Of a stretch of DNA of 64,000 nt, positions 9,492 through 18,893 are shown one piece after another. Position 1 is the stretch's first letter. Every line of letters begins with the position of its first letter. Location: contig NZ_SNTZ01000013.1 of assembly GCF_004916895.1 (NCBI RefSeq), positions 1 to 64,000 of the forward strand, given 5' to 3'. The position numbers were made by a program, and so were the translations under genes. Below the pieces are notes generated by a model. That model saw nothing but the letters and a program-made list of their open reading frames with translations, was not told the DNA's origin and made no database searches. The stretch comes from Flagellimonas alvinocaridis (GTDB taxonomy: Bacteria > Bacteroidota > Bacteroidia > Flavobacteriales > Flavobacteriaceae).

Positions 9492-9583
9492 GGTATAAAT
9501 TTTGATTGATGATACTTATTAGTATACAGATCAAAACATTTGTTACATAAAAACCTGTATTTTTGAGGTTTATTGATTTTAAT

Positions 9584-10681
9584 ATGCGGTTTTTTGTCTT
9601 TTCCTTACTTCTGATGGGTTCCAATTTACTATTTGGACAGTACCACTTTTCGGGAAAAGTAGTGCAAGCCCAACCAGGACAGAACATCTACCTATCCTTG
9701 GTGGAGGACTACCGAAAGGCATCCCGCATTTATGTAAACCAGATTATCGCAAAAACCCAAGTGGACTCATTGGGTAATTTTCGGTTCAGCGGAAACCATC
9801 TTCCAGATAAAAACAGAATGTATAGAATTCATCTGGACAATTGCTCCAATGATGATGAAGCCCGTCATTTTCTGGGACAATGCAGCAACAGTCAAAGTAT
9901 TGTTTTTATAGGGCACAACAGGGATACGCTTTATTTTCCACCCTCTTTTGATGACCAAGCACTCTGCTCGGTCACTTCCACCAATCCAAAATCGGATCTG
10001 TTATTGCAAGTTAATGCCTTGAAAGAGGAAATGGCCTATAATTTTATGGAGTATCACAGTGATGCCAATAGGGCCCTAAATGAAAAAAAATGGTTTTCTA
10101 CCCTGCAAGATTTTGGACAAAATTCCGGAGAGCCTTTGGTGGAACTTTATATCTATGATTTTTTATCGGACAAAAGGAGCGAAACCTATCGTTATTACCT
10201 CAAAGACCTGCAGACCAATCCATATTACCAAGGCCTTTCCCACCGATTACAGTCTACCTATCCCAATACAAGCTTCACCGAGGAATTTCGCACAGAAATC
10301 GGGTTGGACCAACAATTGGCGAACACCGGTGCATCCAGCTTTTGGCAGTGGAAATGGATTTTGCAAATTTTATTGATTCTGTCCATATTGGCCAACATGT
10401 ACTTTTTGGCCACCCGAAAAATTAAACTACAGGCTAATGTACGCTCCAATTTACAGCAGCTTACCCCCCAAGAGCGGAATATTGTGGATTATATTCTACA
10501 AGATATGAGCAACAAGGAAATAGCAGCTGAACTATTCATTAGTTTAAGCACTGTAAAAACCCACATCAACAATCTCTACAAAAAGCTGGGGGTTTCTTCA
10601 CGTGAAGAAATCGTATCACTTTACAAACAAAAAATCAACCGGGGGTCTAGTCCCTATTTCCAACCAAGAAAATCAGTTTAA
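9584..10681 (+). CDS. membrane-tethered LuxR-type transcriptional regulator
   Basis: A 365-residue protein with an N-terminal signal peptide (MRFFVFSLLLMGSNLLFGQ), a periplasmic region of about 240 residues, one transmembrane helix (WILQILLILSILANMYFLA, about residues 265-285) and a C-terminal LuxR helix-turn-helix (LTPQERNIVDYILQDMSNKE through STVKTHINNLYKKLGVSSRE). The arrangement places the sensor outside and the DNA-binding domain in the cytoplasm, a one-component membrane sensor of a kind known in Bacteroidota. The ATG at 9584 is chosen because it begins the signal peptide; the upstream TTG at 9563 does not. Its target genes are not evident; the thioredoxin-like gene downstream is a candidate. 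Confidence 0.82.
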   Translation: MRFFVFSLLLMGSNLLFGQYHFSGKVVQAQPGQNIYLSLVEDYRKASRIYVNQIIAKTQVDSLGNFRFSGNHLPDKNRMYRIHLDNCSNDDEARHFLGQCSNSQSIVFIGHNRDTLYFPPSFDDQALCSVTSTNPKSDLLLQVNALKEEMAYNFMEYHSDANRALNEKKWFSTLQDFGQNSGEPLVELYIYDFLSDKRSETYRYYLKDLQTNPYYQGLSHRLQSTYPNTSFTEEFRTEIGLDQQLANTGASSFWQWKWILQILLILSILANMYFLATRKIKLQANVRSNLQQLTPQERNIVDYILQDMSNKEIAAELFISLSTVKTHINNLYKKLGVSSREEIVSLYKQKINRGSSPYFQPRKSV

Positions 10682-10730
10682 AGCCCAGTTTTCATGCAAT
10701 TTTCGATTCTAATCCAAACATCGAAAAATC

Positions 10731-11276
10731 ATGAAATCCATCATTTTTACAGTCCTGCTGATGCTATGCACCGGTCGAGGCCTTTCTCAGGCGTACCATC
10801 AAGAAATTATTTTGGAAAACGGCAACCGGTTTTTAATAGGAGAAATCAATTTAAAAAATCTGGAAGCTCTTCCCTACCAATCATGGTACCTGCAAGGATA
10901 TCAAAACTACACCGTAGACCCTACCTTGGTACATCTCTTTAGAAAAAAATTGAAAGATTACAACGTTACATTGTTCCTTGGCACTTGGTGCGGCGATAGT
11001 AAAAGGGAGGTCCCTAGGTTCATAAAAATATTGGAAGCCGCCAAATTTCCCATGGACCAATTAAAGATCATTGCTTTGGACAGAAGGAAAGAGCACTACA
11101 AAAAAAGTCCAACGGGTGAGGAAAAGGGACTCAACATCATAAAGGTTCCCACCATGATCTTCTTTAAAAATGGGAAAGAGGTCAACCGCATTGTGGAAAG
11201 ACCCATTGAAAACTTGGAAGAAGACATTGCCCAAATTGTCTTAAACAAGGCTTATATCCCCAATTATGCACATTAA
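10731..11276 (+). CDS. thioredoxin-like secreted protein, single active-site cysteine
   Basis: A 181-residue protein with a signal peptide (MKSIIFTVLLMLCTGRGLSQ) and a thioredoxin-like fold. The active-site region reads FLGTWCGDSKREVPRF, so the usual second cysteine of CxxC is replaced by serine (Cys-Gly-Asp-Ser). The cis-proline motif is present (IKVPTMIFFKNGKE). A monothiol site cannot run the normal dithiol exchange, so the protein may act as a monothiol oxidoreductase, an isomerase-like protein or a binder. The family with WCGDSKRE is common in flavobacteria. It ends 20 bp before a strong terminator. Confidence 0.78.
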   Translation: MKSIIFTVLLMLCTGRGLSQAYHQEIILENGNRFLIGEINLKNLEALPYQSWYLQGYQNYTVDPTLVHLFRKKLKDYNVTLFLGTWCGDSKREVPRFIKILEAAKFPMDQLKIIALDRRKEHYKKSPTGEEKGLNIIKVPTMIFFKNGKEVNRIVERPIENLEEDIAQIVLNKAYIPNYAH

Positions 11277-11296
11277 GGCTAGAGCAAGGCCAAATA

Positions 11297-11334
11297 TTAA
11301 AGCGCAAAAGTGTAATTTTGCGCTTTAATTTTTT
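11297..11334 (+). terminator. strong terminator between trx-like gene and lysS
   Basis: TTAAAGCGCAAAA and its exact complement TTTTGCGCTTTAA form a 13-bp stem around a six-base loop, followed by six T. It ends only seven bases before the lysS ATG. The loop and right arm also contain TAATTTTG (11313-11320), a perfect -7 element, so the same bases could start lysS transcription. Confidence 0.85.
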
Positions 11335-11341
11335 ATAGACT

Positions 11342-13033
11342 ATGCAACTATCGGAACAAGAAATCGTTCGAAGGGAAAAATTGACCAAACTTAGGGAAAT
11401 GGGAATCAACCCCTACCCTGCAGCATTGTATCCTGTTGATACCACTTCCAAGAGTATCAAGAACGATTTTGAAGAAGGAAAAAAAGTAGTGATTTCCGGT
11501 AGATTGATGTCGCGCAGAATCCAAGGAAAAGCCTCCTTTGCTGAACTTCAAGATAGTGAGGGTCGTATCCAAGTATACTTTAATAGGGATGAAATTTGTC
11601 CAGATGACGACAAGACACTTTACAATGATGTCTATAAAAAACTTTTGGACATTGGGGATATCATCGGGGTTGAGGGTGAACTTTTTAAGACTCAAGTAGG
11701 CGAAAAAACCGTAATGGTGAAAAACTTCAGTTTGCTTAGTAAGGCGTTAAGACCATTGCCACTGCCAAAAGTGAACGAGGAAGGAAAAGTATATGACGCC
11801 TTTAACGACCCCGAACTACGCTACCGTCAACGGTATGTGGATTTAGTGGTGAATCCGCAGGTAAAGGACACGTTTATCAAGAGAACAAAGATTACGAACA
11901 GTATCCGTGAATTCTACAACGAACGTGGATATCTGGAGGTAGAAACCCCGATTCTTCAACCTATTCCAGGAGGAGCGGCAGCCCGTCCGTTCTTAACGCA
12001 TCACAATGCATTGAACATACCTTTGTACCTACGGATTGCCAACGAGCTATATCTAAAAAGATTGATTGTTGGTGGGTTTGACGGTGTTTACGAATTTTCA
12101 AAAGACTTCCGTAACGAGGGAATGGACCGTACCCATAATCCAGAGTTTACCGTAATGGAGCTTTACGTGGCGTATAAGGACTATAACTGGATGATGGACA
12201 CCACTGAAAAACTATTGGAAAAAGTGGCCGTTGATGCTACGGGAAGCTCCAAAGTAAAAGTAGGGAACCACGAAATAGAATTTAAGGCACCATATCCGCG
12301 GGTTCCCATTTTGGAGGCTATAAAAATCCATACGGGCTACGATGTGGCGGGCATGGGCGAGGATGAACTTCGTGAAGTGGCCAAAAAATTGGACATTGAA
12401 GTGGACGAGACCATGGGTGTGGGCAAACTCATTGATGAAATCTTCGGTGAAAAATGTGAGCACCATTACATACAACCCACCTTTATTACGGATTATCCAA
12501 AGGAAATGAGTCCCTTGACCAAAGAGCACCGAAACAACCCTGCGCTTACCGAGCGTTTTGAGTTGATGGTGAACGGAAAAGAATTGGCAAATGCTTACTC
12601 GGAACTTAACGACCCCATTGATCAACGGGAACGTTTTGAAGAACAGCTAAAACTTTCAGAAAAAGGGGATGATGAGGCCATGTTCATTGATCAAGATTTC
12701 TTGCGTGCCTTGGAATACGGTATGCCCCCTACTTCCGGGATCGGGATCGGGATAGATCGTTTGGTGATGCTCATGACCAACAATTCTTCCATTCAAGAGG
12801 TGTTGTTCTTCCCTCAAATGCGGCCTGAAAAGAAAAAAGTGGAGCTTACCGAAGAGGAAAAAGCTATTTTGGACATTCTTAAACCGCAAGGCGAAATGTC
12901 TTTGTCCGAACTTAAGGAGAAAGCTGGCCTTAGTGGAAAAAAATGGGACAAGAGCACCAAAAACCTGAGCAAACATGGGCTTTTAAAAGTTGAAAAAACG
13001 GAAGATTCCCTCTTGGCAAAATATACCGGTTAA
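11342..13033 (+). CDS. lysS: lysine--tRNA ligase, class II
   Basis: LysRS charges tRNA-Lys. The 563-residue protein has an N-terminal OB-fold anticodon-binding domain (about 40-150), then the class II catalytic core: motif 1 around residues 185-215 ([18 protein letters not shown]), motif 2 ([20 protein letters not shown]), and motif 3 at the end of the core ([15 protein letters not shown]). A C-terminal extension of about 65 residues (from [15 protein letters not shown]) resembles a winged-helix and is usual in Bacteroidota LysRS. The gene stands alone between two terminators. Confidence 0.97.
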   Translation: MQLSEQEIVRREKLTKLREMGINPYPAALYPVDTTSKSIKNDFEEGKKVVISGRLMSRRIQGKASFAELQDSEGRIQVYFNRDEICPDDDKTLYNDVYKKLLDIGDIIGVEGELFKTQVGEKTVMVKNFSLLSKALRPLPLPKVNEEGKVYDAFNDPELRYRQRYVDLVVNPQVKDTFIKRTKITNSIREFYNERGYLEVETPILQPIPGGAAARPFLTHHNALNIPLYLRIANELYLKRLIVGGFDGVYEFSKDFRNEGMDRTHNPEFTVMELYVAYKDYNWMMDTTEKLLEKVAVDATGSSKVKVGNHEIEFKAPYPRVPILEAIKIHTGYDVAGMGEDELREVAKKLDIEVDETMGVGKLIDEIFGEKCEHHYIQPTFITDYPKEMSPLTKEHRNNPALTERFELMVNGKELANAYSELNDPIDQRERFEEQLKLSEKGDDEAMFIDQDFLRALEYGMPPTSGIGIGIDRLVMLMTNNSSIQEVLFFPQMRPEKKKVELTEEEKAILDILKPQGEMSLSELKEKAGLSGKKWDKSTKNLSKHGLLKVEKTEDSLLAKYTG

Positions 13034-13121
13034 GCTACTATCAAAATAGGTGTTTGGTATAAAATAACTTTTCGAAAAGGACTTTTCAGAGATGATTTTG
13101 AGAAATCCTTTTCTCAATTTT

Positions 13122-13146
13122 AAGGCCCTTTTGGGCCTTTCTTTTT
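13122..13146 (+). terminator. lysS terminator
   Basis: AAGGCCC, a four-T loop and GGGCCTT followed by TCTTTTT. A perfect 7-bp stem about 90 bases after the lysS stop. Confidence 0.8.
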
Positions 13147-13270
13147 GCATCAATACACTGATATTCAACCCCTGTTTGAAAAAAAACAGTTACCTTACTG
13201 GATAATTCCTTCAAAATTTTTAAGGAATTCCAGCAGCCCCCACAATAATATCTAACTAAAATCTACTAAC

Positions 13271-16123
13271 ATGAAAAAGTTACAACTAACCTTTTTCCTA
13301 GCCCTCTTGGCTACATTAACAACCATTGCCCAAGAGGTTACAGGAACCGTTTACGATGACCAAAACATTCCCTTGCCCGGGGTATCCATTTTATTGAAAG
13401 GAACCACCATCGGTACCATTACCGATTTTGATGGAAAATATACCATTGAGGCCAGTTCCGGTGATGTGCTGGTATTTTCCTATGTTGGTTTCAACACCCA
13501 AGAAAGAACAGTAAGTGGTACATTGCTAAATGTAACCCTACAAGCTGGATTGGAACTGGAAAACGTGGTAGTAGTTGGTTCTAGAAATGCCAACCGAACC
13601 GCAACCGATACGCCTGTCCCGGTAGATGTACTCGATGTTACCGAACTAGTACAATCTGCACCACAGGTAACCGTTACCGAAATCCTTAACTATGCCGCTC
13701 CCTCCTTTACCTCCAACCCACAAAGTATTTCGGATGGAACGGACCATATTGCCCCCGCGGCCCTTCGTGGACTTGGGCCTGACCAGGTACTGGTGCTTAT
13801 CAATGGAAAAAGAAGACATAAAACTGGATTGGTAAACGTAAATGGAACCTTTGGCCGTGGTAGTGTGGGAACCGATATGACCACAATCCCCTCGAACTCC
13901 ATTTCCAGGATAGAAATTTTAAGGGACGGAGCCGCAGCCCAGTACGGGTCAGATGCCATTGCCGGGGTTATCAATATCGTGCTCAAAAAAAGTGTGAACG
14001 AACTACAAGTAGATCTAACCACTGGTGCCAACTTCACGAGTGAGCATGGCCCAGACAAAAAAGTGGATGGGGAAAAGATAAACCTTGGACTTAACTATGG
14101 GCTACCCATTGGCGAGGAAGGCGGTTTCATCAATTTTACCGGTAATTTCAACTATCGGGGGTCCACCAACCGTATGCAAGAATGGGAAGGAACCATTTTT
14201 AATGCCTACAATAGCATAGAACGGGTGGCTCAAGCCGATAATTATGACATCTCCCTTCTGTTGGATGATGACCTTGCCGATATCTTTCAATATGCTGGAT
14301 CAGCAGGAATTACACTAAACGGTGATGAGACCAAAGAAGAACTGCAAGGTATTTTAAGTGCAGACGCCACCGAATCAGAACTTTCTGCCAGAGGGCTTCA
14401 ACGTAGCGATTTTAATATGCAAGTAGGGCAATCCGAAATACGCGGTGCCCAATTCTTCGCCAACCTTTCTATTCCGCTTGGAGAAAATCTGGAGCTTTAT
14501 GGATTCGGCGGCCTTAGTTTCAAAACAGGGTCTGCCGCTGGGTTTTATCGTTTGCCCAACCAATCCAGAACCTATACACCTGCCTATCTGAATGGTTTTT
14601 TACCAGAAATCAATTCGAATATAACGGACCAATCAGCAGCTTTTGGCATCAAAGGCATGTTGGGAGATTGGAATGTGGATTTTAGCAATTCGTATGGCAA
14701 AAATGAGTTTTTGTACCGAATCACCAATTCCAATAATGCATCCTTGGCCAACTCCACCCCTTTTGAGGCAGATTCAGGTGGCTTTAACTATAGTGAGAAT
14801 ACCACCAATTTTGATATGAGTCAGTTTTTTGATGATATCCTGGCTGGACTCAATATTGCGTTCGGGGCGGAGTATCGGGTAGAAAATTATGCCATTGTTG
14901 CTGGGGAAGAGGCTTCGTATGCCCAATACAACACCCAAGGTAACGTTCATGACCCTCTTGACCCTGACTCTTCGGTGCCCGCAGACTTTTTTGGGAGTTC
15001 AAGACCCGGTGGTATTCAGGTGTTTCCTGGATTTAAGCCAGACAATGAAGTAGATGCGTTTAGAAATACCATTGCTGGGTATTTTGATGTTGAGGCCGAC
15101 TTCACCGAATCAATTTTGGTAAGTGGTGCTGTTCGGTATGAAAACTTTTCCGACTTTGGGGGAACCTTGAACTTTAAATTGGCTTCCAGAATCAAAGCTT
15201 CGGAGAATTTCAATATACGTGGTGGTCTTCAAACTGGTTTTAGGGCTCCCTCATTACATCAAATCCATTACAGTTCCACTTCCACCTTATTTGTTGACGG
15301 AATCCCCAACGAGGTAGGTATTTTCCCAAATACTTCCAGAGTGGCCCGCCTGTTGGGTATTGAGCCCCTCAAAGAAGAGACATCGTTTGGGGTAACTGCG
15401 GGTTTTACGGCCCGTATACCCACAGCCAACCTTAAAATCACCTTGGACGGGTATTTGATCAATATTGATGACAGGGTAATCCTAACCGGGCAATTTGATG
15501 ACAATGGAAACGCCGAGCTGGCCAATTTGTTCCAACAAGCCAATGCCACGCAAGCGGCCTTCTTTGCCAACTCTGTGGACACCCAAACCAAAGGATTGGA
15601 TTTGGTAGTTGACCATAAGGTAACCTTATCAGATGACATCTCTTTGACCAATACACTAGCCTTTACTTTTTCTAAAACCAGTGTAGAAAATATTAAGGTC
15701 CCCACGGCCATTGCCAACGCAGGGTTAAGTGACACCTATTTTGACCCCACCAGTAGAATTTATCTGGAAGGTGCTGTTCCAACCACAAAAGGGAACCTAT
15801 CCCACAACCTTAAGGTTGGGGAAAACTGGAGCTTTTTCTTGCGAAATGGGTACTTTGGTGAAGTAGAGGAGGCCACCAACAATGATGACCCAACGGTTGA
15901 TACAACCTTTGGTGGAAAGATCATTACCGACCTTACTGTAGGCTATGATTTTTCAAGTAACCTAAGACTTACCATTGGTGCCAATAACCTCCTAGATGTG
16001 TATCCCGATGAAAATGATCCGGCCTTTAGATCGGATGGTAGATTTATTTATTCCAGACGATCCGTACAGTTTGGCACAAATGGCCGACATATTTTTGGAA
16101 GGCTCACATTCAAAATAAAATAG
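13271..16123 (+). CDS. TonB-dependent receptor with N-terminal carboxypeptidase-like domain
   Basis: A 950-residue outer-membrane transporter. Signal peptide at residues 1-20, a CarboxypepD_reg-like domain (about 22-105, VTGTVYDDQNIPLPGVSILL), a plug domain (about 118-240, with ALRGLGPDQVLVLINGKRRH and the signature IEILRDGAAAQYGSDAIAGV) and a C-terminal 22-strand barrel ending in GRLTFKIK. TonB receptors of this kind take up siderophores, vitamins or oligosaccharides using energy from TonB-ExbBD. No SusD-like partner follows, so it is not a SusC/D pair. The next gene, an SLC13 carrier, lies behind a terminator. Substrate unknown. Confidence 0.92.
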   Translation: MKKLQLTFFLALLATLTTIAQEVTGTVYDDQNIPLPGVSILLKGTTIGTITDFDGKYTIEASSGDVLVFSYVGFNTQERTVSGTLLNVTLQAGLELENVVVVGSRNANRTATDTPVPVDVLDVTELVQSAPQVTVTEILNYAAPSFTSNPQSISDGTDHIAPAALRGLGPDQVLVLINGKRRHKTGLVNVNGTFGRGSVGTDMTTIPSNSISRIEILRDGAAAQYGSDAIAGVINIVLKKSVNELQVDLTTGANFTSEHGPDKKVDGEKINLGLNYGLPIGEEGGFINFTGNFNYRGSTNRMQEWEGTIFNAYNSIERVAQADNYDISLLLDDDLADIFQYAGSAGITLNGDETKEELQGILSADATESELSARGLQRSDFNMQVGQSEIRGAQFFANLSIPLGENLELYGFGGLSFKTGSAAGFYRLPNQSRTYTPAYLNGFLPEINSNITDQSAAFGIKGMLGDWNVDFSNSYGKNEFLYRITNSNNASLANSTPFEADSGGFNYSENTTNFDMSQFFDDILAGLNIAFGAEYRVENYAIVAGEEASYAQYNTQGNVHDPLDPDSSVPADFFGSSRPGGIQVFPGFKPDNEVDAFRNTIAGYFDVEADFTESILVSGAVRYENFSDFGGTLNFKLASRIKASENFNIRGGLQTGFRAPSLHQIHYSSTSTLFVDGIPNEVGIFPNTSRVARLLGIEPLKEETSFGVTAGFTARIPTANLKITLDGYLINIDDRVILTGQFDDNGNAELANLFQQANATQAAFFANSVDTQTKGLDLVVDHKVTLSDDISLTNTLAFTFSKTSVENIKVPTAIANAGLSDTYFDPTSRIYLEGAVPTTKGNLSHNLKVGENWSFFLRNGYFGEVEEATNNDDPTVDTTFGGKIITDLTVGYDFSSNLRLTIGANNLLDVYPDENDPAFRSDGRFIYSRRSVQFGTNGRHIFGRLTFKIK

Positions 16124-16143
16124 TTCATCGTTCACATAAAAGA

Positions 16144-16171
16144 AAGCCCCAAAACTTTTGGGGCTTTTTTA
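16144..16171 (+). terminator. terminator of the TonB receptor gene
   Basis: AAGCCCCAAAA and TTTTGGGGCTT form an 11-bp stem with a minimal loop, followed by TTTTA. It lies about 20 bases after the receptor stop codon. Confidence 0.85.
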
Positions 16172-16225
16172 TTGAATAAAAACTGATTTTTAAATTTTCA
16201 CAAAAAAGCATAGCTTAGGACCTTA

Positions 16226-17656
16226 ATGGAACTAAGCAAAAGATTGGGGCTTATTTTGGGGCCCGTCGCTTTTTTTATCTTAAACTATCTACCTGTAGTG
16301 CTCATCTCCGAAAAAGGGGATGCGGTTATTTCCGTTGCTGTGTGGATGCTCATTTGGTGGATTACCGAAGCGGTTTCCATTTCCGTGACAGCACTATTGC
16401 CCTTGCTTCTCCTACCCATTCTAAAAATACTGCCCATTGCAGAGGTGGGCGCCAATTATGGAAGTCCCATTGTTTTTCTCTTTTTTGGTGGATTTGTGAT
16501 GGCACTTGCTTTGGAAAAGGTAAACCTGCACAGGCGCATTGCCCTGAACATCATTAAACTGACCGGAACCACGCCCAATAAGGTGATCTTGGGTTTTATG
16601 ATCGCGACAGGCTCATTGAGTATGTGGATCAGCAATACGGCCAGTACAGTGGTAATGTTGCCCATTGCTCTGTCCGTCATCAATCTATTGATCAATGACG
16701 AGGATGGGTTTACCAAGAACGATCAAAATTTTGCCTTGAGCGTTATGCTGGGTATAGCTTTTTCGGCCAATGCTGGTGGAATTGCCACCGTAATCGGAAC
16801 GCCACCCAATTCAGTCCTGATTGGACTCCTGGAGAACGAATACAATACTGAAATCTCTTTTCTTAAATGGATGACCATTGGCCTACCCTTTTCCATTGTA
16901 ATGATTGGTATTTGCTACTTGGTTTTGGTGAAATGGATGTTTCCCAACAGGGATTTAAAGTTCAATGCCTCCAAAGAAGTGATACATTCAGAATTGGAGA
17001 AATTGGGACCCACTTCGGGAAAAGAAAAATTGGTACTTGCCATTTTTGCCGTCACTGTTTTTCTTTGGATTTTCAGGACTCTTTTCAACAGTATTTTTCC
17101 CAACCTTGGCCTTACCGATACCATGATCAGTATTTTTGCCGCCATTGCGTTGTTTTCCATCCCTTACAACCTCAAAAAGGGAGATTTTATCATTGAATGG
17201 AAAGATACCAGCAAATTGGCTTGGGGGATACTGATCCTGTTTGGAGGTGGGCTGGCACTGGCCCAAGGCATGTCTAGCAGTGGTATTGTGGATATGGTGG
17301 CGAATGCCATTGCGAAAAGCGAGATAAGCATTCTTTTGACCGCTTCCTTACTAATCTTTTTGATGTTGTTCATGACGGAACTGATGAGCAATGTGGCCCT
17401 TGTAGCTGTTTTAGCCCCAGTGGTTGCTGGTATTGCCATTGGTCTTGACATTCCAATCCTCTACCTTTTGATACCTGTTACCATAGCCAGTAGTTGCGCC
17501 TTTATGTTACCTATGGCCACACCGCCCAACGCCATTGTCTTTGCCAGTGGTCACGTAAAGATTGCCCAAATGGCCCGAGTAGGCATTATACTGAATCTGA
17601 TTGCTGTATTGCTTTTAGTTTTGGTATTCAAGTTTGTGATTCCAGTATTGTTCTAA
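16226..17656 (+). CDS. SLC13/DASS-family anion:sodium symporter
   Basis: A 476-residue polytopic membrane protein with about eleven to twelve hydrophobic segments. It has the duplicated DASS signatures: WISNTASTVVMLPIAL near residue 140 and IGTPPNSVLIGLL near 190 in the first half, then ELMSNVALVAVLAPVV near 385 and MATPPNAIVFASGH near 430 in the second half. SNT-type and TPP-type motifs of this family bind sodium and dicarboxylate or sulfate. Substrate cannot be told from sequence alone; C4-dicarboxylates or sulfate are likely. No operon partner is seen. Confidence 0.9.
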   Translation: MELSKRLGLILGPVAFFILNYLPVVLISEKGDAVISVAVWMLIWWITEAVSISVTALLPLLLLPILKILPIAEVGANYGSPIVFLFFGGFVMALALEKVNLHRRIALNIIKLTGTTPNKVILGFMIATGSLSMWISNTASTVVMLPIALSVINLLINDEDGFTKNDQNFALSVMLGIAFSANAGGIATVIGTPPNSVLIGLLENEYNTEISFLKWMTIGLPFSIVMIGICYLVLVKWMFPNRDLKFNASKEVIHSELEKLGPTSGKEKLVLAIFAVTVFLWIFRTLFNSIFPNLGLTDTMISIFAAIALFSIPYNLKKGDFIIEWKDTSKLAWGILILFGGGLALAQGMSSSGIVDMVANAIAKSEISILLTASLLIFLMLFMTELMSNVALVAVLAPVVAGIAIGLDIPILYLLIPVTIASSCAFMLPMATPPNAIVFASGHVKIAQMARVGIILNLIAVLLLVLVFKFVIPVLF

Positions 17657-17866
17657 AAAAACAATGCCCCTCCGGTTGGAAGGGCATCGACAAACTAACT
17701 AACTCAAAAAAATAGTAAGAAACTAACTCAACTCTCTTCTATGCTATACTTTTAAAAACCCCTTCAGTACCTCTTGTCATTTTTCATCATCCATTCTACA
17801 GTGGAAAAATTTAAAAGCGACGTCGTATGCTTGATGACGCCTATTTTCAATTACACTACAAAGATA
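17655..17866 (-). ncRNA. candidate small RNA with own promoter and terminator
   Basis: On the minus strand a perfect -7 element TATCTTTG (17866-17859) is followed about 165 bases later by a hairpin (ATGCCC, bulge, TCC with GGA, bulge, GGGCAT; 17664-17687) and then a TTTTTTT tract at 17661-17655. The T tract exists only on the minus side, so the hairpin terminates leftward transcription and does not serve the SLC13 gene. The expected RNA of about 195 nt has a 5' hairpin (GGCGTC with GACGTC, 17842-17819 region) and A/U-rich internal stretches. It holds no ORF longer than a few codons after an ATG (one gives MMKNDKRY). The size suits 6S-type RNA, but I cannot confirm a 6S fold. No clear -33 element is seen. 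Confidence 0.4.
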
Positions 17867-18098
17867 TAACCCCAAATAGTGAAGATTATTATAATTAGAT
17901 TTTTGTTAACGCTGTAGGAAAATTGGTGCTTAAATCATTTTTTCAACCGGTCTCTCCTTTTTTTATGAAACCATTGCCTGTGTCCATCAAATTTTATGGA
18001 TTCGTTGGAATGAACGCACTTTCATTGTCTTTTTTATATTAAAAATACTTATGTTATATTTTTGTTAATCAATCCATTACGATGCTTTTCTTGAATTT
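17867..18098. other. AT-rich intergenic region, no gene seen
   Basis: Between the small-RNA promoter and the terminator of the repeat-protein gene there is no ORF with coding character on either strand. The DNA is AT-rich with several TTGTTAA-type runs and may hold upstream promoter elements for the leftward transcript. Confidence 0.5.
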
Positions 18099-18125
18099 AA
18101 AAGGCCCTCCAAAAGAGAGCCTTTT
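18099..18125 (-). terminator. terminator of the repeat-protein gene
   Basis: AAAAGGC and GCCTTTT, with an inner CTC/GAG pair, form a hairpin 36 bases after the stop of the leftward gene. On the minus strand it continues TTTTAAATT. It is nearly symmetric and may work both ways. Confidence 0.6.
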
Positions 18126-18161
18126 CCAATTCAAAAATTGTAAAATGAAAACCAACTCATT

Positions 18162-18893
18162 TTACTTCGCCTGACCTGCGTAAGGATCGAAGTTTTGGGG
18201 CAAGTACTTTGAAGTATCAAAACCCAAGTCTATTTCCTCATCTTCAACATAGTTGACAGATGCAATTTCAATAACATTGGTATAAGGATCAAAACCTTCA
18301 GGAAGCATATACTCTACATCCAATCCAAGTTCCAATTCTACCTCATCCTCCATGTAGGCTATGGCGTTCAAATCCACATAGACTTGATAAGGAGAGAACC
18401 CTTCAGGGAGATAATCCCAAGTATTGAACCCAAGTTCCAATTCTTCTTCCTCCATAAAATTAATGCTATGAACATCCACTACCTCGGTATAAGGATTAAA
18501 GCCTTCTGGCAAATAATTGTGAGTATTGAACCCCAAATCCAATTCAACTTCGCTTTCAAGGTATATAATGGAATTCAAATCAAAATAGGTTTCGTAGGGA
18601 TTAAAGCCCCTGGGGAGATACTCTGAAGTATTAAACCCTAGGTCTATGTCCATTTCATCCTCCACGAACTCAATTTCGTCCAAATTCAGTTCATAAAATC
18701 CTTCATTTGTTCCTTCAGAGAAATCAAAGGAGGTTTCATACCAATCAGCATTTAGGTTCAATGCTGTAAAGCTGTTTTCAAAGGTGCTTGTGGTCTCCGA
18801 TTCTGATTGTTGGACCACACTGGGTTGCTGGTCTGCTGCTATGGCCGTACTACTTAAAAGTACACATCCATAAATTAATAATAACTTGTTCAT
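18162..18893 (-). CDS. secreted protein made of tandem 35/34-residue acidic repeats
   Basis: A 243-residue protein with signal peptide (MNKLLLIYGCVLLSSTAIAA). From about residue 85 it consists of four full repeats and one partial repeat with the pattern LGFNT-x-x-YLPEGF-x-PY, then five to six residues, then a short strand ending in an acidic run (ESEVELD, EEEELE, EDEVELE, EDEEID). Repeat lengths alternate 35, 34, 35, 34, and units 1 and 3 (DLNSI, DLNAI) resemble each other more than units 2 and 4, so the array looks like a duplicated 69-residue pair. No known domain is recognised. The start at 18893 is chosen for the signal peptide; the frame is open to 18947. The acidic surface suggests a secreted, perhaps calcium-binding protein (inference). 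Confidence 0.7.
   Translation of the reverse strand: MNKLLLIYGCVLLSSTAIAADQQPSVVQQSESETTSTFENSFTALNLNADWYETSFDFSEGTNEGFYELNLDEIEFVEDEMDIDLGFNTSEYLPRGFNPYETYFDLNSIIYLESEVELDLGFNTHNYLPEGFNPYTEVVDVHSINFMEEEELELGFNTWDYLPEGFSPYQVYVDLNAIAYMEDEVELELGLDVEYMLPEGFDPYTNVIEIASVNYVEDEEIDLGFDTSKYLPQNFDPYAGQAK

Noticed and set aside
9339..9687. Long N-terminal extension of the lipoprotein gene at 8593
   Set aside because: The lipobox start is at 9330 and the upstream DNA encodes yqaE in another frame.
17664..17687. Terminator of the SLC13 carrier
   Set aside because: The T tract is on the minus side only; after the hairpin on the plus side the sequence is CGACAAAC. It terminates the leftward transcript.
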